Counted from the first letter of the stretch, positions 10,370-20,227 are shown. The stretch is 64,000 bases of DNA from Methanothrix thermoacetophila PT (GCF_000014945.1 NC_008553.1:1736001-1800000), one strand, 5' to 3'. Numbers and translations are program-made. Notes: generated by a model not told the origin, from the letters alone.

Positions 10370-10917
10370 TCATGCAAATGGGTGCTTTGCAGTATCTTTT
10401 TTGGACAGGATCTCATCAACCCCTGGCTCAGATCCAACCGCTCTCTTTATCGCCATCTTCGTTGCGAGGTAGTTGTTATCGTAGATCTTCTTCTTGTCTT
10501 TTGCATCCCACTCGATGAAGACAGAGACCACTATGAGGATATCCTCAACCCTCTCCCTAGGTATAATCCCTTCCGCGACGCAGTCCATCACCGCTTTTGC
10601 GACGGCTGCCTGGGCCGGCCCGAACATCAGAGCCGCCTGTCTTGCGTTCTTGATCGTCACTTTATTCACAATCAGAGTTGAGGGCTTCGCAGGCAGATTC
10701 GGTTCCAGAACCGCAAGAAGGGGGTATGACCTTTTCGCGGCGATGCCAGAGATGTTACAAATGCAGCATCAACTGCCCCTCCCTTTGGGCCTATGACTAG
10801 ATCGATATGCGCTACCTCGGGGCCATCCCCAACCAGCGCTTCTCCGACAAGAGTTCTGCTGAAATCCTTATCCAACCAGACCACTCCCTTGGATCCCTTT
10901 ACATTGATCTGGTACAC
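10370..10917 (-). pseudogene. fae: Formaldehyde-activating enzyme (Fae), split by a one-base frameshift
   Basis: Two abutting frames together make a complete Fae, which condenses formaldehyde with tetrahydromethanopterin. The first (10672-10917) encodes the N-terminal half with GEALVGDGPEVAHIDLVIG and GGAVDAAF; it then slips out of frame after RKGHTP. The second (10370-10669) encodes NKVTIKNARQAALMFGPAQ, AVAEGIIP-like and KHPFA motifs to the true C-terminus. On the coding strand the break is in ACCCCCTTCTTGCG; one more C in the C-run would restore HTPLLAVLEPNL, the usual family sequence. So this is a recent mutation, a sequencing error in a homopolymer, or less likely a translational shift. 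The GTG at 10917 gives an N-terminus longer than usual; a later GTG or TTG near 10880 is possible. Confidence 0.85.
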
Positions 10918-11018
10918 TGATAGAATATTAACTTATGCTGCAAGTTCTCTGAAGACCTGATGTTATAACCACCGGGCGCCGATCCGGATGCAGATTCTGA
11001 ACTGCGTTCCCAGACGTC

Positions 11019-11207
11019 TCAGTCCAAGATCCCCTTCGGGACCTCTATGCTGGCGATGGCGTGCTTGAAGAGCAGATACGTCCTGGGTCCAGTGTCGAGC
11101 ACTATTTCGTACGCGTTGAATGAGACAAGCTTGCCGCTCAGCGGCCTGCCATCGTTCATCCTTATCATAACCTGCTGGCCTCGAAGCTTTGGCAGGAACT
11201 GCGGCAT
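11019..11207 (-). CDS. Hfq/Sm-like RNA-binding protein
   Basis: From the internal ATG at 11207 the product is 62 aa and covers a whole Sm fold: LRGQQVMIRMNDGRPLSGKLVSFNAYEIVLD (Sm1-like), then TYLLFKHAIASIEVP (Sm2-like). The FKHAIASI segment closely matches the YKHAIST motif of Hfq and not the G-rich Sm2 of archaeal Lsm proteins. The frame stays open upstream and could add a Gln/Glu-rich tail (TTNTQAGAQEQEESKAK). A strong AGGAGGGAG at 11264-11272 lies upstream, but no ATG, GTG or TTG follows it in this frame; the codons there are GTT CAT ACG. So either a non-standard start is used or translation begins at 11207. Divergent from orc1/cdc6 with a shared TATA region. Role as an RNA chaperone is inferred. 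Confidence 0.75.
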   Translation of the reverse strand: MPQFLPKLRGQQVMIRMNDGRPLSGKLVSFNAYEIVLDTGPRTYLLFKHAIASIEVPKGILD

Positions 11208-11297
11208 CTTGGCCTTCGATTCCTCTTGCTCCTGTGCTCCAGCCTGCGTGTTTGTCGTATGAACTCCCTCCTTTATCAGAGTTCTTTCGATGCACAG

Positions 11298-11309
11298 GCA
11301 TATATATAG
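11298..11309. promoter_or_regulatory. Palindromic TATA element between the Hfq-like gene and orc1/cdc6
   Basis: GCATATATATAG reads as a TATA box on both strands. On the plus strand it lies about 30 bases before the ATG at 11337, which suits a nearly leaderless cdc6 transcript. On the minus strand it places a transcript start near 11278, just before the AGGAGGGAG at 11264-11272. Confidence 0.6.
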
Positions 11310-11336
11310 TTGTTCTCGAATAGTGAGTTGAAGCCG

Positions 11337-12458
11337 ATGAAAGATGACATGCTTCTCTGGGATGAGACGCTTTTCAAGGACCCTGAGGTTTTCGAGCTGG
11401 ATTACGTGCCGGAGCATTTCGATCACAGAGATGCCCAGATGAAGAGCCTGAGGTTCTGCGTGCGTCCAGCCCTTCGCGGAGCCAGGCCTGTGAACGCGCT
11501 CTGCCTGGGTCCACCAGGTACCGGCAAAACGACCGCGATAATTAAGCTGTTCGAGGAGATCGAGAAGCACACGAGAAGCGTGATACCTGTGCACATCAAC
11601 TGCCAGATAGACGGGACACGCTACAGCATATTCTCCAGGATATACAAAAAGATCTTTGGTGTCACACCACCCTCAAGCGGCATCTCATTCAAGCGTCTCT
11701 TCGATAAAATAGCAAGCACGCTCGCATCAAGGGAGGCGGTCCTGATCGTTGCTTTGGATGATGTCAGCTACCTCTTCCCGGAGAAGGAGATCGATCACAT
11801 CCTTTACACGTTTCTCAGATCCCATGAGTCGCTGCCCGGATTCAGAGCAGGCGTGATAGTCGCACACAGTGAGACCTCCCTGAGGTACATCCTGGATCAC
11901 AGGGTGGAGTCGGTCTTCAGGCCGGAGGAGATCCAGTTCCCTCCGTACAAAAGAGATGAGATATTCGCGATACTATCTCGAAGGGCTCAGCTCGGATTCT
12001 ATCCAGGCGTTCTGTCCCGGGACGTGCTCGATGTCGTGGTGGATCTCACCGCAGAATCCGGCGATCTCAGGGTGGGGATAGATCTCCTCAAGCGCTCCTG
12101 CCTCGAGGCGGAGAGACGGGCATCCAGAAGCATATCAGAGGATGATGTGAAAAAGGCGTTCGAGAGATCCAGGTTCCTACATCTCGAGCACGTGCTCAGA
12201 TCGCTGAGCAGGGATGAGAGGACGCTGCTGAGGATCGTTGCAGAGCAGCCTGAAGGCAAGGCGCAGTCAGGAGAGCTCTACAGCATCTACCATGAGGTCG
12301 CACACTCGGGCTACACCAAGTTCTACGAGATCCTGAAGAGGCTGGAGGCCCTGAGGCTTATAGAGACGAGCTTCACCGGATCCGGCATGCGGGGAAGGAG
12401 CAGGATCATACGCCTGAGATATGATCCCACAGAGGTGCTCACCAGAACCGAAGGGTGA
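11337..12458 (+). CDS. cdc6: Orc1/Cdc6 family replication initiator
   Basis: About 373 aa AAA+ ATPase that marks replication origins and loads MCM. Walker A is GPPGTGKT near residue 57, Walker B is VLIVALDDVSYL near residue 150, followed by a sensor-1 region and the lid (TAESGDLRVGIDLLKR, the sensor-2 arginine). The C-terminal 80 residues form the winged-helix DNA-binding domain (YSIYHEVAHSGYTKFYEILKRLEALRLIE). The TTG at 11310 and TTG at 11325 are in frame, but the TATA element at 11298-11309 favours ATG 11337. No clear origin recognition boxes are seen in the short upstream or downstream gaps, so linkage to an origin is not shown. Confidence 0.92.
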   Translation: MKDDMLLWDETLFKDPEVFELDYVPEHFDHRDAQMKSLRFCVRPALRGARPVNALCLGPPGTGKTTAIIKLFEEIEKHTRSVIPVHINCQIDGTRYSIFSRIYKKIFGVTPPSSGISFKRLFDKIASTLASREAVLIVALDDVSYLFPEKEIDHILYTFLRSHESLPGFRAGVIVAHSETSLRYILDHRVESVFRPEEIQFPPYKRDEIFAILSRRAQLGFYPGVLSRDVLDVVVDLTAESGDLRVGIDLLKRSCLEAERRASRSISEDDVKKAFERSRFLHLEHVLRSLSRDERTLLRIVAEQPEGKAQSGELYSIYHEVAHSGYTKFYEILKRLEALRLIETSFTGSGMRGRSRIIRLRYDPTEVLTRTEG

Positions 12459-12538
12459 TCTGCCCATTCGCCTGAAAGCCCCCCTTCGCTCATGCTCTCG
12501 CCAGTGTACGGCTCCTGGATACATGGTGTGTGTCTCTC

Positions 12539-13384
12539 TTACACCAGAGGTCTGGGCTGCTTCTGATCAGGCAGAACAGGGAGGGGCATTGTGTTTATGA
12601 GTATGGGCTGCTCCACATCCTTCGCACGCTCGACGAGAAGCTCCTTGCCCCACTGGGTCAGGCCGAAGAGGGGCACCGCGGTCCCGACCTGTACAAGCGG
12701 CTTCACGAGCACCCTTATGTGCTTGGATGCACACCCCGTCACTATATCAGCAGCAGAGAGAAGCCGTTCAGCATCATCTCTAGATATGCCGGTCAAATGC
12801 ACTCCCACAATCAGTATCCTGCAGCCGGTCTCCTTCTCCAGCTCCCTCAGCTTAAAGGCAGTTTCTGCGTCTGTGACTGTGACAGCGAATCTCCTGTACT
12901 TCTGGGCTGCGATTCTCGCGCCCTCCAGCTGATCTATCCTCGCATCCCCTGGAGAGAGCACTATACCACCCTTCTTCTTGATGTACTCTATGACCTCTGG
13001 TATAGGCTCGGTCTCCAGGAGGCCTGAGATCCAGCCGCCCATCCCCTGGACGAGCGATGGGGAATCGGATATCACAGTCCCAGCACCATCACAGACTGTC
13101 ACCGCTGCATCGATCAGACCGCGGGATATTCCTGTCATCATCGTCTCAGAGGCCCCGAAGCTCACGAACGTCTTCATCTCGAGCTTCCGCCTGGGGGTGA
13201 ACATCCCGTGCTCTCTCATGCGAAACTCGGCATTCTTTGCTGCAGCTTCGGGCGTGATTCTTTTTATACCCCTCACTTTGTCAAAGAGAGGGCACCACTC
13301 TATGAGCGGCTCTGTGGTCTCAACGACCTTCTCGTCCTGTATCTTCACCCTGCATCTCCCTAGAAGCTCCATTATGTGCATCAT
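12539..13384 (-). CDS. Methanogenesis marker protein 8 (DUF2099 family)
   Basis: 281 aa. The sequence matches the DUF2099/marker 8 family, found almost only in methanogens and of unknown function. Typical segments are IEWCPLFDKVRGI near residue 28, FVSFGASETMMTGISRGLIDAAVTVCDGAGTVI near 72-105, the glycine-rich LVQGMGGWISGLL, and GGIVLSPGDARIDQ. Conserved cysteines (WCPLF, VCDGAG, GCRIL, GCASK) could bind metal or a cofactor, but no known motif is complete. The start ATG overlaps the alaX stop (ATGA), so the two genes are translationally coupled in one operon. No membrane segment or signal peptide is seen, so it should be cytoplasmic. Confidence 0.85.
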   Translation of the reverse strand: MMHIMELLGRCRVKIQDEKVVETTEPLIEWCPLFDKVRGIKRITPEAAAKNAEFRMREHGMFTPRRKLEMKTFVSFGASETMMTGISRGLIDAAVTVCDGAGTVISDSPSLVQGMGGWISGLLETEPIPEVIEYIKKKGGIVLSPGDARIDQLEGARIAAQKYRRFAVTVTDAETAFKLRELEKETGCRILIVGVHLTGISRDDAERLLSAADIVTGCASKHIRVLVKPLVQVGTAVPLFGLTQWGKELLVERAKDVEQPILINTMPLPVLPDQKQPRPLV

Positions 13385-14079
13385 CTCACCAGCTCGAAGT
13401 AGACCCTTCTGTTGCTCTTCCCCTTGTTCTCCGCCTTAACGAGTCTTATCTCTCCGATCTCTGAGGTGTTCCTGACATGCGTGCCTCCGCATGCCTGTAG
13501 ATCAACACCCTCGATCTCAATCACCCTCACGCTCTCCCGCTCTGGAACGTTTTTTGCAAGCCTGACGAGATCCGGGATCTCCATCGCCTCGTCTCTGGTC
13601 ATGAGCCTCACCCTGACAGGATGACCCTCTTTTATGAGATCGTTTGCCATTCTCACGTATGTCTCAATCATGGATCTGTCAAACGACTCGAGGCTGAAGT
13701 CGACTCTAGATCGATCAGTGTCGATCTGGTTCCCGGTTATCAGCGCTCCGGTCTCTCTGAATATCACCGCGCTCAGAACGTGGCATGCTGTGTGGCTCCG
13801 CATGATCCTGTATCGCCTCTCCCAGTCTATCTCGCCCTTGACCTTGTCTCCTGGAGAGAGTCCGTGGGCGCGGTGGCATATGCCATGCTCAGAAGGTTCC
13901 ACGCCCTCAACTCTGAAGACCTGATCGCCTCTGATCAGGACCCCCAAATCCGATGGCTGACCTCCTGATCTGGGATAAAACGCAGTCCTGTCAAGATACA
14001 CTCCTGTGTCATCAACATTGGTGACGACAGCATCAAAGCTGCGCATGTAGCTGTCATTCAGATAAAGAGCCTCAGTCAT
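13381..14079 (-). CDS. alaX: Alanyl-tRNA editing protein AlaX
   Basis: 232 aa free-standing editing domain that hydrolyses mischarged Ser-tRNA(Ala). It has the two zinc-binding parts of the AlaX/AlaRS second additional domain: HTACH near residue 95 (HxxxH) and QACGGTHVRN near residue 197 (CxxxH). The N-terminal beta-barrel carries DRTAFYPRSGGQPSD, the usual TxFYPxxGGQxxD motif. The size and N-terminal domain fit the AlaX-M class. It is the first gene of a two-gene operon with marker protein 8. A TATA-like CTGATATCTC lies close to the start and no Shine-Dalgarno is seen, so the message may be leaderless. Confidence 0.92.
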   Translation of the reverse strand: MTEALYLNDSYMRSFDAVVTNVDDTGVYLDRTAFYPRSGGQPSDLGVLIRGDQVFRVEGVEPSEHGICHRAHGLSPGDKVKGEIDWERRYRIMRSHTACHVLSAVIFRETGALITGNQIDTDRSRVDFSLESFDRSMIETYVRMANDLIKEGHPVRVRLMTRDEAMEIPDLVRLAKNVPERESVRVIEIEGVDLQACGGTHVRNTSEIGEIRLVKAENKGKSNRRVYFELVR

Positions 14080-14277
14080 GAGAGTGAGATATCAGGAGGT
14101 TGAAGATATCAATTTCCCCTGGTGTGGTTATTGGTATGGTTATTATGCTGCGATCACAGTTCACTCAACCAAAAGATATCGGCAGTATCGAGATGCAGAT
14201 GACGACCACGAGATCAGGAGTAAAACGCTCAGATCAGAACTGCATGATACGAGCAGAACCCGCTGAGATAACAACAG

Positions 14278-14472
14278 CTAAAGCTCACCGCTCCTGATCG
14301 CATCCCAGAGCGCGTGAAGATGCTCTCCGTATAGAATATAAATTAATATGAATACCCCGAGAATGACGTAGAGGTTGGAGATGTACACCAGCCACTGCAG
14401 CAACCTCATCTTCTTCTCGGGGGTCCCAAACCACTCCTTTGCCTTGCGCTCGGCCCATCCTGTCATGCTCAC
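14278..14472 (-). CDS. Small membrane protein ending the ATP synthase operon (AhaG-like position)
   Basis: 64 aa with a basic N-terminus (ERKAKEWFGTPEKKMR) and one hydrophobic helix (WLVYISNLYVILGVFILIYILYG, about residues 27-49). The GTG start overlaps the atpD stop (GTGA), so it is cotranslated with the ATP synthase genes. In Methanosarcina a small hydrophobic protein called AhaG also ends the ahaHIKECFABDG operon; this gene sits in the same place. Sequence kinship to AhaG could not be tested. It may help assembly or sit beside the rotor. An ATG six bases downstream is an alternative start. Confidence 0.7.
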   Translation of the reverse strand: MSMTGWAERKAKEWFGTPEKKMRLLQWLVYISNLYVILGVFILIYILYGEHLHALWDAIRSGEL

Positions 14473-15167
14473 GTGGCAGAGGCTGCAGCCTCGGCAGCAG
14501 CCTTGGCCGCCTTTTCAGCCTCTTCAGCCTTGGCGCGCTTCTGAGCCTTCGCCTTGAGCTTCTTCAGTCTGACTATGTTGTCCCTGTCCATCTCCTCCAG
14601 CGCGAAGCCTATGAACCTGATTGTGTCCTTGATATCGGGTATGACCTTGAACTCGAGAGCGTTGACACGCCTCTTGGTCTTCTCGATATCATCTACGAGC
14701 TTCATCAGCGATGTCTCTACCTCAGCAGCTGTGATTATCTTGTCCACTAGGCTCTCGTAGGCGTCTGCAGCCTCGTCTATGGCAGCGCTTGTTCCTATAA
14801 TACCATATCCTCGCTCGTACATCTTCTTGTGCACGGCCTCTGCGGATATCTTGGGAACAACAACGCCCATTATGTTCCTGGACTGCAGATCCACGGCTGG
14901 CTCCTGCTGCAGGGCAAAGGCCACGCTCTTTATGGCTATGGTGCCATCTGCAGCCTTCGCCATGTTGAGCCTTTGCTCCGCCCGGAGGTAATCCTGGACG
15001 AGCTCTTCCCGTATCGTCTTCGCCCTGTTCAGCACCTCAAAAAATTCGATCATGAGGCCGTCGCGCTTCATCTTGAGGAGCTCGTGACCGGTCTGTGCCA
15101 CCTTAATCCTTCTTCGAAGGGCGATGAGCACGGCCCTGGTCGGCTTTGTCCCTCTTATTACGGCCAT
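14469..15167 (-). CDS. atpD: A-type ATP synthase subunit D (central stalk)
   Basis: 232 aa. Subunit D forms the coiled-coil shaft turning inside the A3B3 head. The N-terminus IRGTKPTRAVLIALRRRIKVAQTGHELLKMKRDGL is the conserved family start, and the end has EKTKRRVNALEFKVIPDIKDTIRFIGFALEEMDRDN, the second long helix. The tail from about residue 205 is Ala/Lys/Glu-rich (KAQKRAKAEEAEKAAKAAAEAAASAT), longer and more alanine-rich than usual. The ATG at 15167 follows a GTGA-type ribosome site and lies a few bases after the atpB stop. Confidence 0.96.
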   Translation of the reverse strand: MAVIRGTKPTRAVLIALRRRIKVAQTGHELLKMKRDGLMIEFFEVLNRAKTIREELVQDYLRAEQRLNMAKAADGTIAIKSVAFALQQEPAVDLQSRNIMGVVVPKISAEAVHKKMYERGYGIIGTSAAIDEAADAYESLVDKIITAAEVETSLMKLVDDIEKTKRRVNALEFKVIPDIKDTIRFIGFALEEMDRDNIVRLKKLKAKAQKRAKAEEAEKAAKAAAEAAASAT

Positions 15168-15171
15168 GATC

Positions 15172-16563
15172 TCACTCTTTCTTTGCGGTGCCTGCGTACT
15201 TCGGATGGTACTTCTTGATGAACTTGTCGTCGATCCTGGTGAGCATCGTCTCGGGCAGCATCGAGAGGAGCTCCCATCCGATGGTGAGGGTCTCTATGAT
15301 GGACCTATCCTCATCCCTGCCCTGATTGACGAACCTGCGCTCGAACTGGTCGGCGAACTCCAGGATGAGCTTGTCGCGCTCGGAGAGCGCCTCCTTGCCG
15401 ACGATCGCAGCAAGGCCCCTCAGATCGCAGCCCTCTGCGTAGTACGCGTAGAGCTGATCCGATACGGCCCTGTGGTCCTCTCTGGTGTGTCCGGCGCCGA
15501 TTCCCGAATTCATCAGCCTGCTCAGGGACGGGCGGATGTCGATGGGTGGATAGATGCCCTTCCTGTGGAGCTCACGCGATACGATAAGCTGGCCCTCTGT
15601 GATGTATCCTGAGAGGTCTGGAATCGGATGTGTTATGTCGTCGCCTGGCATCGTGAGGATCGGGAACTGTGTAATCGATCCCTTCTTGCCCTTTATGATT
15701 CCGGCACGCTCGTAGTTCGTGGCAAGGTCTGTGTACATGTAACCCGGATAGCCGCGACGTCCTGGGACCTCCTCTCGGGCAGCTCCCATCTGTCTCAGAG
15801 ACTCGCAGTAGTTGGTCATGTCTGTGTAGATGACCAGCACGTGCATGTCCAGATCGAACGCCAGGTACTCAGCTGTGGTCAGCCCCAGCTTTGGAGTCAG
15901 GAGCCTCTCGACAGCCGGGTCGTCTGCCAGGTTGAGGAAGATCACGGCCCTCTCGAGAGCACCTGTCCTCTCGAAGTCTGCCATGAAGTGCTGGGCCTCC
16001 TCGTTTGTGATGCCCATGGCGCAGAAGACCACCGCGAACTCCTCTGCCTCACCCAGGACCTTTGCCTGACGGGCGATCTGAAGGGCAACATCATTATGCG
16101 GGAGACCCGCACCCGAGAAGATGGGCAGCTTCTGCCCCCTCACAAGGGTGTTTGTCCCGTCTATGGTCGATATGCCCGTCTGGATGAAGGCTCTGGGCTT
16201 CTCCCTCGAGGCTGGGTTTATGGCAGCCCCGATGATCTCGCGCTCCACCTCTGGAACAATGGGTGGCCCACCATCCCTCGGCCTGCCGGAGCCGGAGAGA
16301 ACCCTCCCTATGATGCTCGGAGAGAGCGGCATCTTGATGACGTCTCCGGTGAATCTCACGGAGCTATCCTTTGAGAGGCCACCGGTACCCTCGAAGACCT
16401 GGACGACGACGATCTCATCCGAGGTGTCCAGGACCTGGCCTCTCTTCACCTCACCGCTGGCCGTCCTGATCTCGACGAGCTCACCGTAGCCTACTGGCTC
16501 GGTCTTCTCGACGAACACCAGGGGTCCAGAGATCTCGGTTATAGTCTTGTATTCCTTGGTCAT
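15172..16563 (-). CDS. atpB: A-type ATP synthase subunit B
   Basis: 463 aa non-catalytic nucleotide-binding subunit of the A3B3 hexamer. Family marks: a modified P-loop region ([24 protein letters not shown]) that lacks the GKT of subunit A, then [36 protein letters not shown], and the C-terminal [29 protein letters not shown]. The frame opens at TTG 16569, but ATG 16563 is preferred because AGGGGG lies about eight bases before it. The gene starts 11 bases after the atpA stop. Confidence 0.97.
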   Translation of the reverse strand: MTKEYKTITEISGPLVFVEKTEPVGYGELVEIRTASGEVKRGQVLDTSDEIVVVQVFEGTGGLSKDSSVRFTGDVIKMPLSPSIIGRVLSGSGRPRDGGPPIVPEVEREIIGAAINPASREKPRAFIQTGISTIDGTNTLVRGQKLPIFSGAGLPHNDVALQIARQAKVLGEAEEFAVVFCAMGITNEEAQHFMADFERTGALERAVIFLNLADDPAVERLLTPKLGLTTAEYLAFDLDMHVLVIYTDMTNYCESLRQMGAAREEVPGRRGYPGYMYTDLATNYERAGIIKGKKGSITQFPILTMPGDDITHPIPDLSGYITEGQLIVSRELHRKGIYPPIDIRPSLSRLMNSGIGAGHTREDHRAVSDQLYAYYAEGCDLRGLAAIVGKEALSERDKLILEFADQFERRFVNQGRDEDRSIIETLTIGWELLSMLPETMLTRIDDKFIKKYHPKYAGTAKKE

Positions 16564-16574
16564 TGGCAACCCCC

Positions 16575-18305
16575 TTACTTCAGAGCCTCGAACTCGGCCT
16601 TCATCTGGTCCATGACCTTCTTGAGGTCGGGCTCGTAGTCCTCAACCATCCTGAGCTTGGCTAGTGCGTCTTTGGAGGGTACGCTCTTGATCTGATCGAC
16701 CGCTACACCCCTGCGGAGGGCATCGAATGCGTAGTCCCTGTATGTCAGTATCGCCTTCAGGAGATCGTACTGCTTCTTGTACGGGCAGAATGTATCGACC
16801 GGATGGAACGCGCTCTGCGCCAGCCAGAAGTTGATGATCATCCTGGCAACCTCGAGTGTGAGCTGCTGATCCTCAGGCAGCGCATCCGAGCCGACCAGCA
16901 TGACGATCTCCTCAAGCTCGGCGTTCTCCTGCAGTATCGCCATGGCTCTTCTCTTCAGCTGGTTCCAGTCAGGGGCGACATTCTCCGCATACCAGCTCTC
17001 CAGATCCTTCTCGTACAGCGAGTAGGAATCGAGCCAGTTGATCGAGGGGAAGTGCCTGCGCTGTGTCAGCCTGGAATCGAGCGCCCAGAAGACCTTGACG
17101 ATACGGAGCGTGTTCTGAGTCACAGGCTCTGTGAAGTCTCCACCAGGCGGAGATACCGCGCCCACGACAGCCACAGATCCCTCACCGCCGGCTAGAACCT
17201 CAGCCCTTCCAGCGCGCTCGTAGAAGTCGGCAAGCCTCGCAGCCAGATACGCAGGATAGCCCTCCTCACCAGGCATCTCCTCAAGCCTCGAGGCGAGCTC
17301 TCTCATGGCCTCCGCCCATCTTGATGTCGAGTCCGCGGTCATCAGCACATCGTAGCCCATGTCTCTGTAGTACTCTGCTGTTGTCATCCCCGTGTAGATC
17401 GATGCCTCTCGAGCAGCGACCGGCATGTTGGATGTGTTGGCGTAGACGATCGACCTCTCGAGCAGCGGCCTGTTCGTCCTCGGATCCACCAGCTCGGGGA
17501 ACTCGTGGAGCAGATCTGCCATCTCATTGCCACGCTCACCACATCCGACGTAGATGACTATATCGACGTCAGACCACTTTGAGAGCGTCTGCTGCATGAC
17601 AGTCTTGCCCGTTCCGAATCCTCCCGGGATGGCTGCTGTCCCGCCCTTTGCCAGCGGGAAGAAACCATCGATGACCCTCTGGCCTGTTCTCAGCGGGATT
17701 GTCGGTGGCAGCTTCCTCACGACAGGCCGCGCCTGACGGACGGGCCACTTCTGGAGCATCGTGAGCTCAGAGCCATCCTCGAGCACACAGACTGTCTCCT
17801 CAACTGTAAAGTTCCCGCTGTATATCTCCTTGACGACCCCACCCTTGTGCTTCGGTGGGACCATGATCTTGTGTTTGATCAGGAGCTGCTCCTGGACCTC
17901 GCCTATGGGCTGCCCGGGCTTTACCGTATCGCCCTTCTTCACCAGGGGCTTGAACTCCCACTTCTTCTTGTGATCTACGCCATCGACGAAGAGGCCTCTG
18001 CTGATGAAGTCTCCAGACTTCTCGGCCAGCAAGGGAAGCGGTCTCTGAACGCCATCGTAGATCTGAGTGAGGATGCCGGGACCAAGCTGGGCCACCAGAG
18101 GCCCTCCGGTCTCCTTGACCGGCTCACCAGGCTTGATACCCGAGGTATCCTCGTATACCTGGATGATGTGCTTATCTCCGGAAATGCCGATGACCTCACT
18201 CATCAGGCCTTCCTCGCCGACCAGAACCAGGTCGTACATCGAAGCCTTCAGACCAACGGCCTGCACGACCGGCCCGGCGACTCTCTTTACTCTTCCTACT
18301 TCCAT
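16575..18305 (-). CDS. atpA: A-type ATP synthase catalytic subunit A
   Basis: 576 aa, the full length for archaeal subunit A. It makes or hydrolyses ATP at the head of the complex. The P-loop is [12 protein letters not shown] near residue 233; the A/V-type non-homologous insertion (about residues 115-190, [18 protein letters not shown]) comes before it. Other marks are [18 protein letters not shown] and [32 protein letters not shown]. The start codon overlaps the end of atpF by ten bases, as is common in this operon. Confidence 0.98.
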   Translation of the reverse strand: MEVGRVKRVAGPVVQAVGLKASMYDLVLVGEEGLMSEVIGISGDKHIIQVYEDTSGIKPGEPVKETGGPLVAQLGPGILTQIYDGVQRPLPLLAEKSGDFISRGLFVDGVDHKKKWEFKPLVKKGDTVKPGQPIGEVQEQLLIKHKIMVPPKHKGGVVKEIYSGNFTVEETVCVLEDGSELTMLQKWPVRQARPVVRKLPPTIPLRTGQRVIDGFFPLAKGGTAAIPGGFGTGKTVMQQTLSKWSDVDIVIYVGCGERGNEMADLLHEFPELVDPRTNRPLLERSIVYANTSNMPVAAREASIYTGMTTAEYYRDMGYDVLMTADSTSRWAEAMRELASRLEEMPGEEGYPAYLAARLADFYERAGRAEVLAGGEGSVAVVGAVSPPGGDFTEPVTQNTLRIVKVFWALDSRLTQRRHFPSINWLDSYSLYEKDLESWYAENVAPDWNQLKRRAMAILQENAELEEIVMLVGSDALPEDQQLTLEVARMIINFWLAQSAFHPVDTFCPYKKQYDLLKAILTYRDYAFDALRRGVAVDQIKSVPSKDALAKLRMVEDYEPDLKKVMDQMKAEFEALK

Positions 18306-18595
18306 AAATCGACACCTATTGCCCTTTTAATCTTCTCTCTCATCTCTGTGCTTTGCTCGGTTCCGATAGCGATAACAGTAGGCCTAACGGAGTTAGATAA
18401 GGTCGACTGCAGCCTCTTGGGAAGCCTGTTGTAGTCATTCTGATGCAGAACCAGAATTCCTACATTCGGATCAGCCATTACCTCATTTATCTTGTTTATC
18501 AGCTCCTCTTCCGAGGTGGCCTCGTAGGCTTTCTTGATCCCTGCGAGGCTGAATCCGATAACCGCATCACTATTGCCTATAACTGCAATCTCCAT
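18296..18595 (-). CDS. atpF: A-type ATP synthase subunit F
   Basis: 99 aa, the usual length for the small Rossmann-like subunit F that binds the D shaft and helps couple rotation. It starts [23 protein letters not shown], the typical family beginning, and contains [17 protein letters not shown] near the middle. The ATG overlaps the atpC stop by one base, and its own 3' end overlaps the atpA start, so translation is coupled on both sides. Confidence 0.95.
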   Translation of the reverse strand: MEIAVIGNSDAVIGFSLAGIKKAYEATSEEELINKINEVMADPNVGILVLHQNDYNRLPKRLQSTLSNSVRPTVIAIGTEQSTEMREKIKRAIGVDLWK

Positions 18596-19644
18596 TATGC
18601 CACCACCATCTGCTCCTCGATAAGCTCGTTAGGCAGTCCAGCCTCCTTCCCTCTGACGATCTTCCTGATGTTGGCAACCTCTGTCTCCTTTGTGACGATG
18701 TAGCCAAGCACAGGCAGGATCGACAGCGGATGGTAGTTGGACAGAGACCAGGCGTATCTTATGAGATATGCCTTCAGCCTTGCTTCTATTCTGCTCACGC
18801 TATCGAGGTCCGCGGTCGCCACATCCGAGATTGCGCTCCAGAACGGATAGCCTTCAAGCCCCCTGACGAAATCCGCATAGGGCTGTCCTGCCATCCTGCT
18901 CAGCTCCTCGCTGAGCTTGCCGCCAGGTATCAGATTCTCTTGAACGATGCTAGCCTCGATTCCAGCCTTGTTCATCCGGAAGAGGGTTATGAGGTTCCTG
19001 ATATCGATCTCTCTCTTCACGTATTTGAGAAGGAGACCGCCGCCAACTGATAGCGTCCCGCCCACAGCGCGCTCCATTCTGAAGTAATAGAGCTTGTCAA
19101 GGGCGTTCTCCACAGAGGCGAGGGACTTCCCATCGTACTTGGAGAGAGCCTCAGCGAAGTCTGTGCCCTCGAATGCTGTTATGACATCGTTGATCGAGTC
19201 CTTCTTGGCAAGCCCTTCCAGAAACTCCTGGTCCAGCTCGCCCGCAGGCACTATGTACTTCATTATCTCCGAGTCGCTGGCGCCATAGAACTTTCCACGG
19301 AGGATCGTCTTTATGTTCCAGATGTCCCAGCGCCTCAGGTACTCCAGTATCAGGAACTGGGGCTCGTCTATCGAGACCTCAAGGAGCTTCCTGTAGGTCT
19401 TTGCCAGGTTTGCAAAGGTTGCATGCTCGATCAGCTCTGCACCGGAGTAGTCCTTGGCGAGAGCATCGATCTCCTCTTTGTACTGGGTCTCTTCGAGGTA
19501 TCTTGCGATCTCTGGTATATCCATGTTCAGCATTCTGGCATACATCTCGTTGGGTATGAGCTTCGTTTTCATCGCCCTTACCCTGCCCGTGATGTATGCG
19601 TACTTCACCGGTTTTCCGAACTTCGGCAAACGTAGTACTGGCAT
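18595..19644 (-). CDS. atpC: A-type ATP synthase subunit C
   Basis: 349 aa V-type d-subunit homologue that seats the central stalk on the membrane rotor. It opens with [41 protein letters not shown], the family hallmark, and repeats the same helical module twice more (for example [21 protein letters not shown] and [21 protein letters not shown]). The frame opens at GTG 19653; ATG 19644 is chosen because GGGTGAG precedes it at a good distance. It overlaps neither the atpE stop nor its ribosome site in a harmful way. Confidence 0.95.
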
Positions 19645-19649
19645 CGCGC

Positions 19650-20198
19650 TCACCCGAACAAGAGCTTGGAGACCTCTTTGACCTTGGCGTTAAAGATATC
19701 CCGCGCTAGAGTCTCATATGAGTGATCAAACCTCACTGACCCGTCCTTGCTCTCGACCACCACGCCACCGATTATATCCAGCGTGCCTCCGTAGTTTGGG
19801 ACAAGAGAGGATACGAAGGCCTGATCTCTCTTGCTGGAGTAGACCTTCATATCCTTGAGATCATAGGGCTCCAGGAGCTTCTTTATAAGAGCCTCGTTCT
19901 TGTCCTTTGGCAGGTTTGTGACCGCGTCGAGGAACTTAATCCTCACCTGCTCGAGGACCTCTTTATGAACGTTCAGCTCAGCCCTCTTGAGCTCCAGGTT
20001 TGCGCTGGACATCTCCCTGCGCACAAGAGCCTCTATGTCGTGCTTTGCCTCTGCCTCTTTCCTGGACTTTATCTCGGCGGCACGTTCTCTGGCCTCGCTA
20101 AGTATTCTGGCAACTTCCTGCTCAGTCTCCGCATTTATCTCGGCGACCTTGCTCTTGCTTGTTGCCAGAATATCCTCAACCACTGCATCTAGTGCCAT
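19650..20198 (-). CDS. atpE: A-type ATP synthase subunit E (peripheral stalk)
   Basis: 182 aa. The first 100 residues are a long charged helix ([33 protein letters not shown]) that pairs with subunit H to make the peripheral stalks. The C-terminal globular part holds [22 protein letters not shown], the usual E-subunit end that contacts subunit B. A GGGTGAGAGG ribosome site precedes the ATG at 20198. The neighbours atpK and atpC lie directly up- and downstream. Confidence 0.95.
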
Positions 20199-20227
20199 TG
20201 CCTCTCACCCTTTTGGATGGGGGGTGC

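Noticed and set aside
10918-11336. Replication origin next to orc1/cdc6
   Set aside because: Origins often lie beside this gene, but I saw no repeated origin recognition boxes or AT-rich unwinding region in the short gaps around it.
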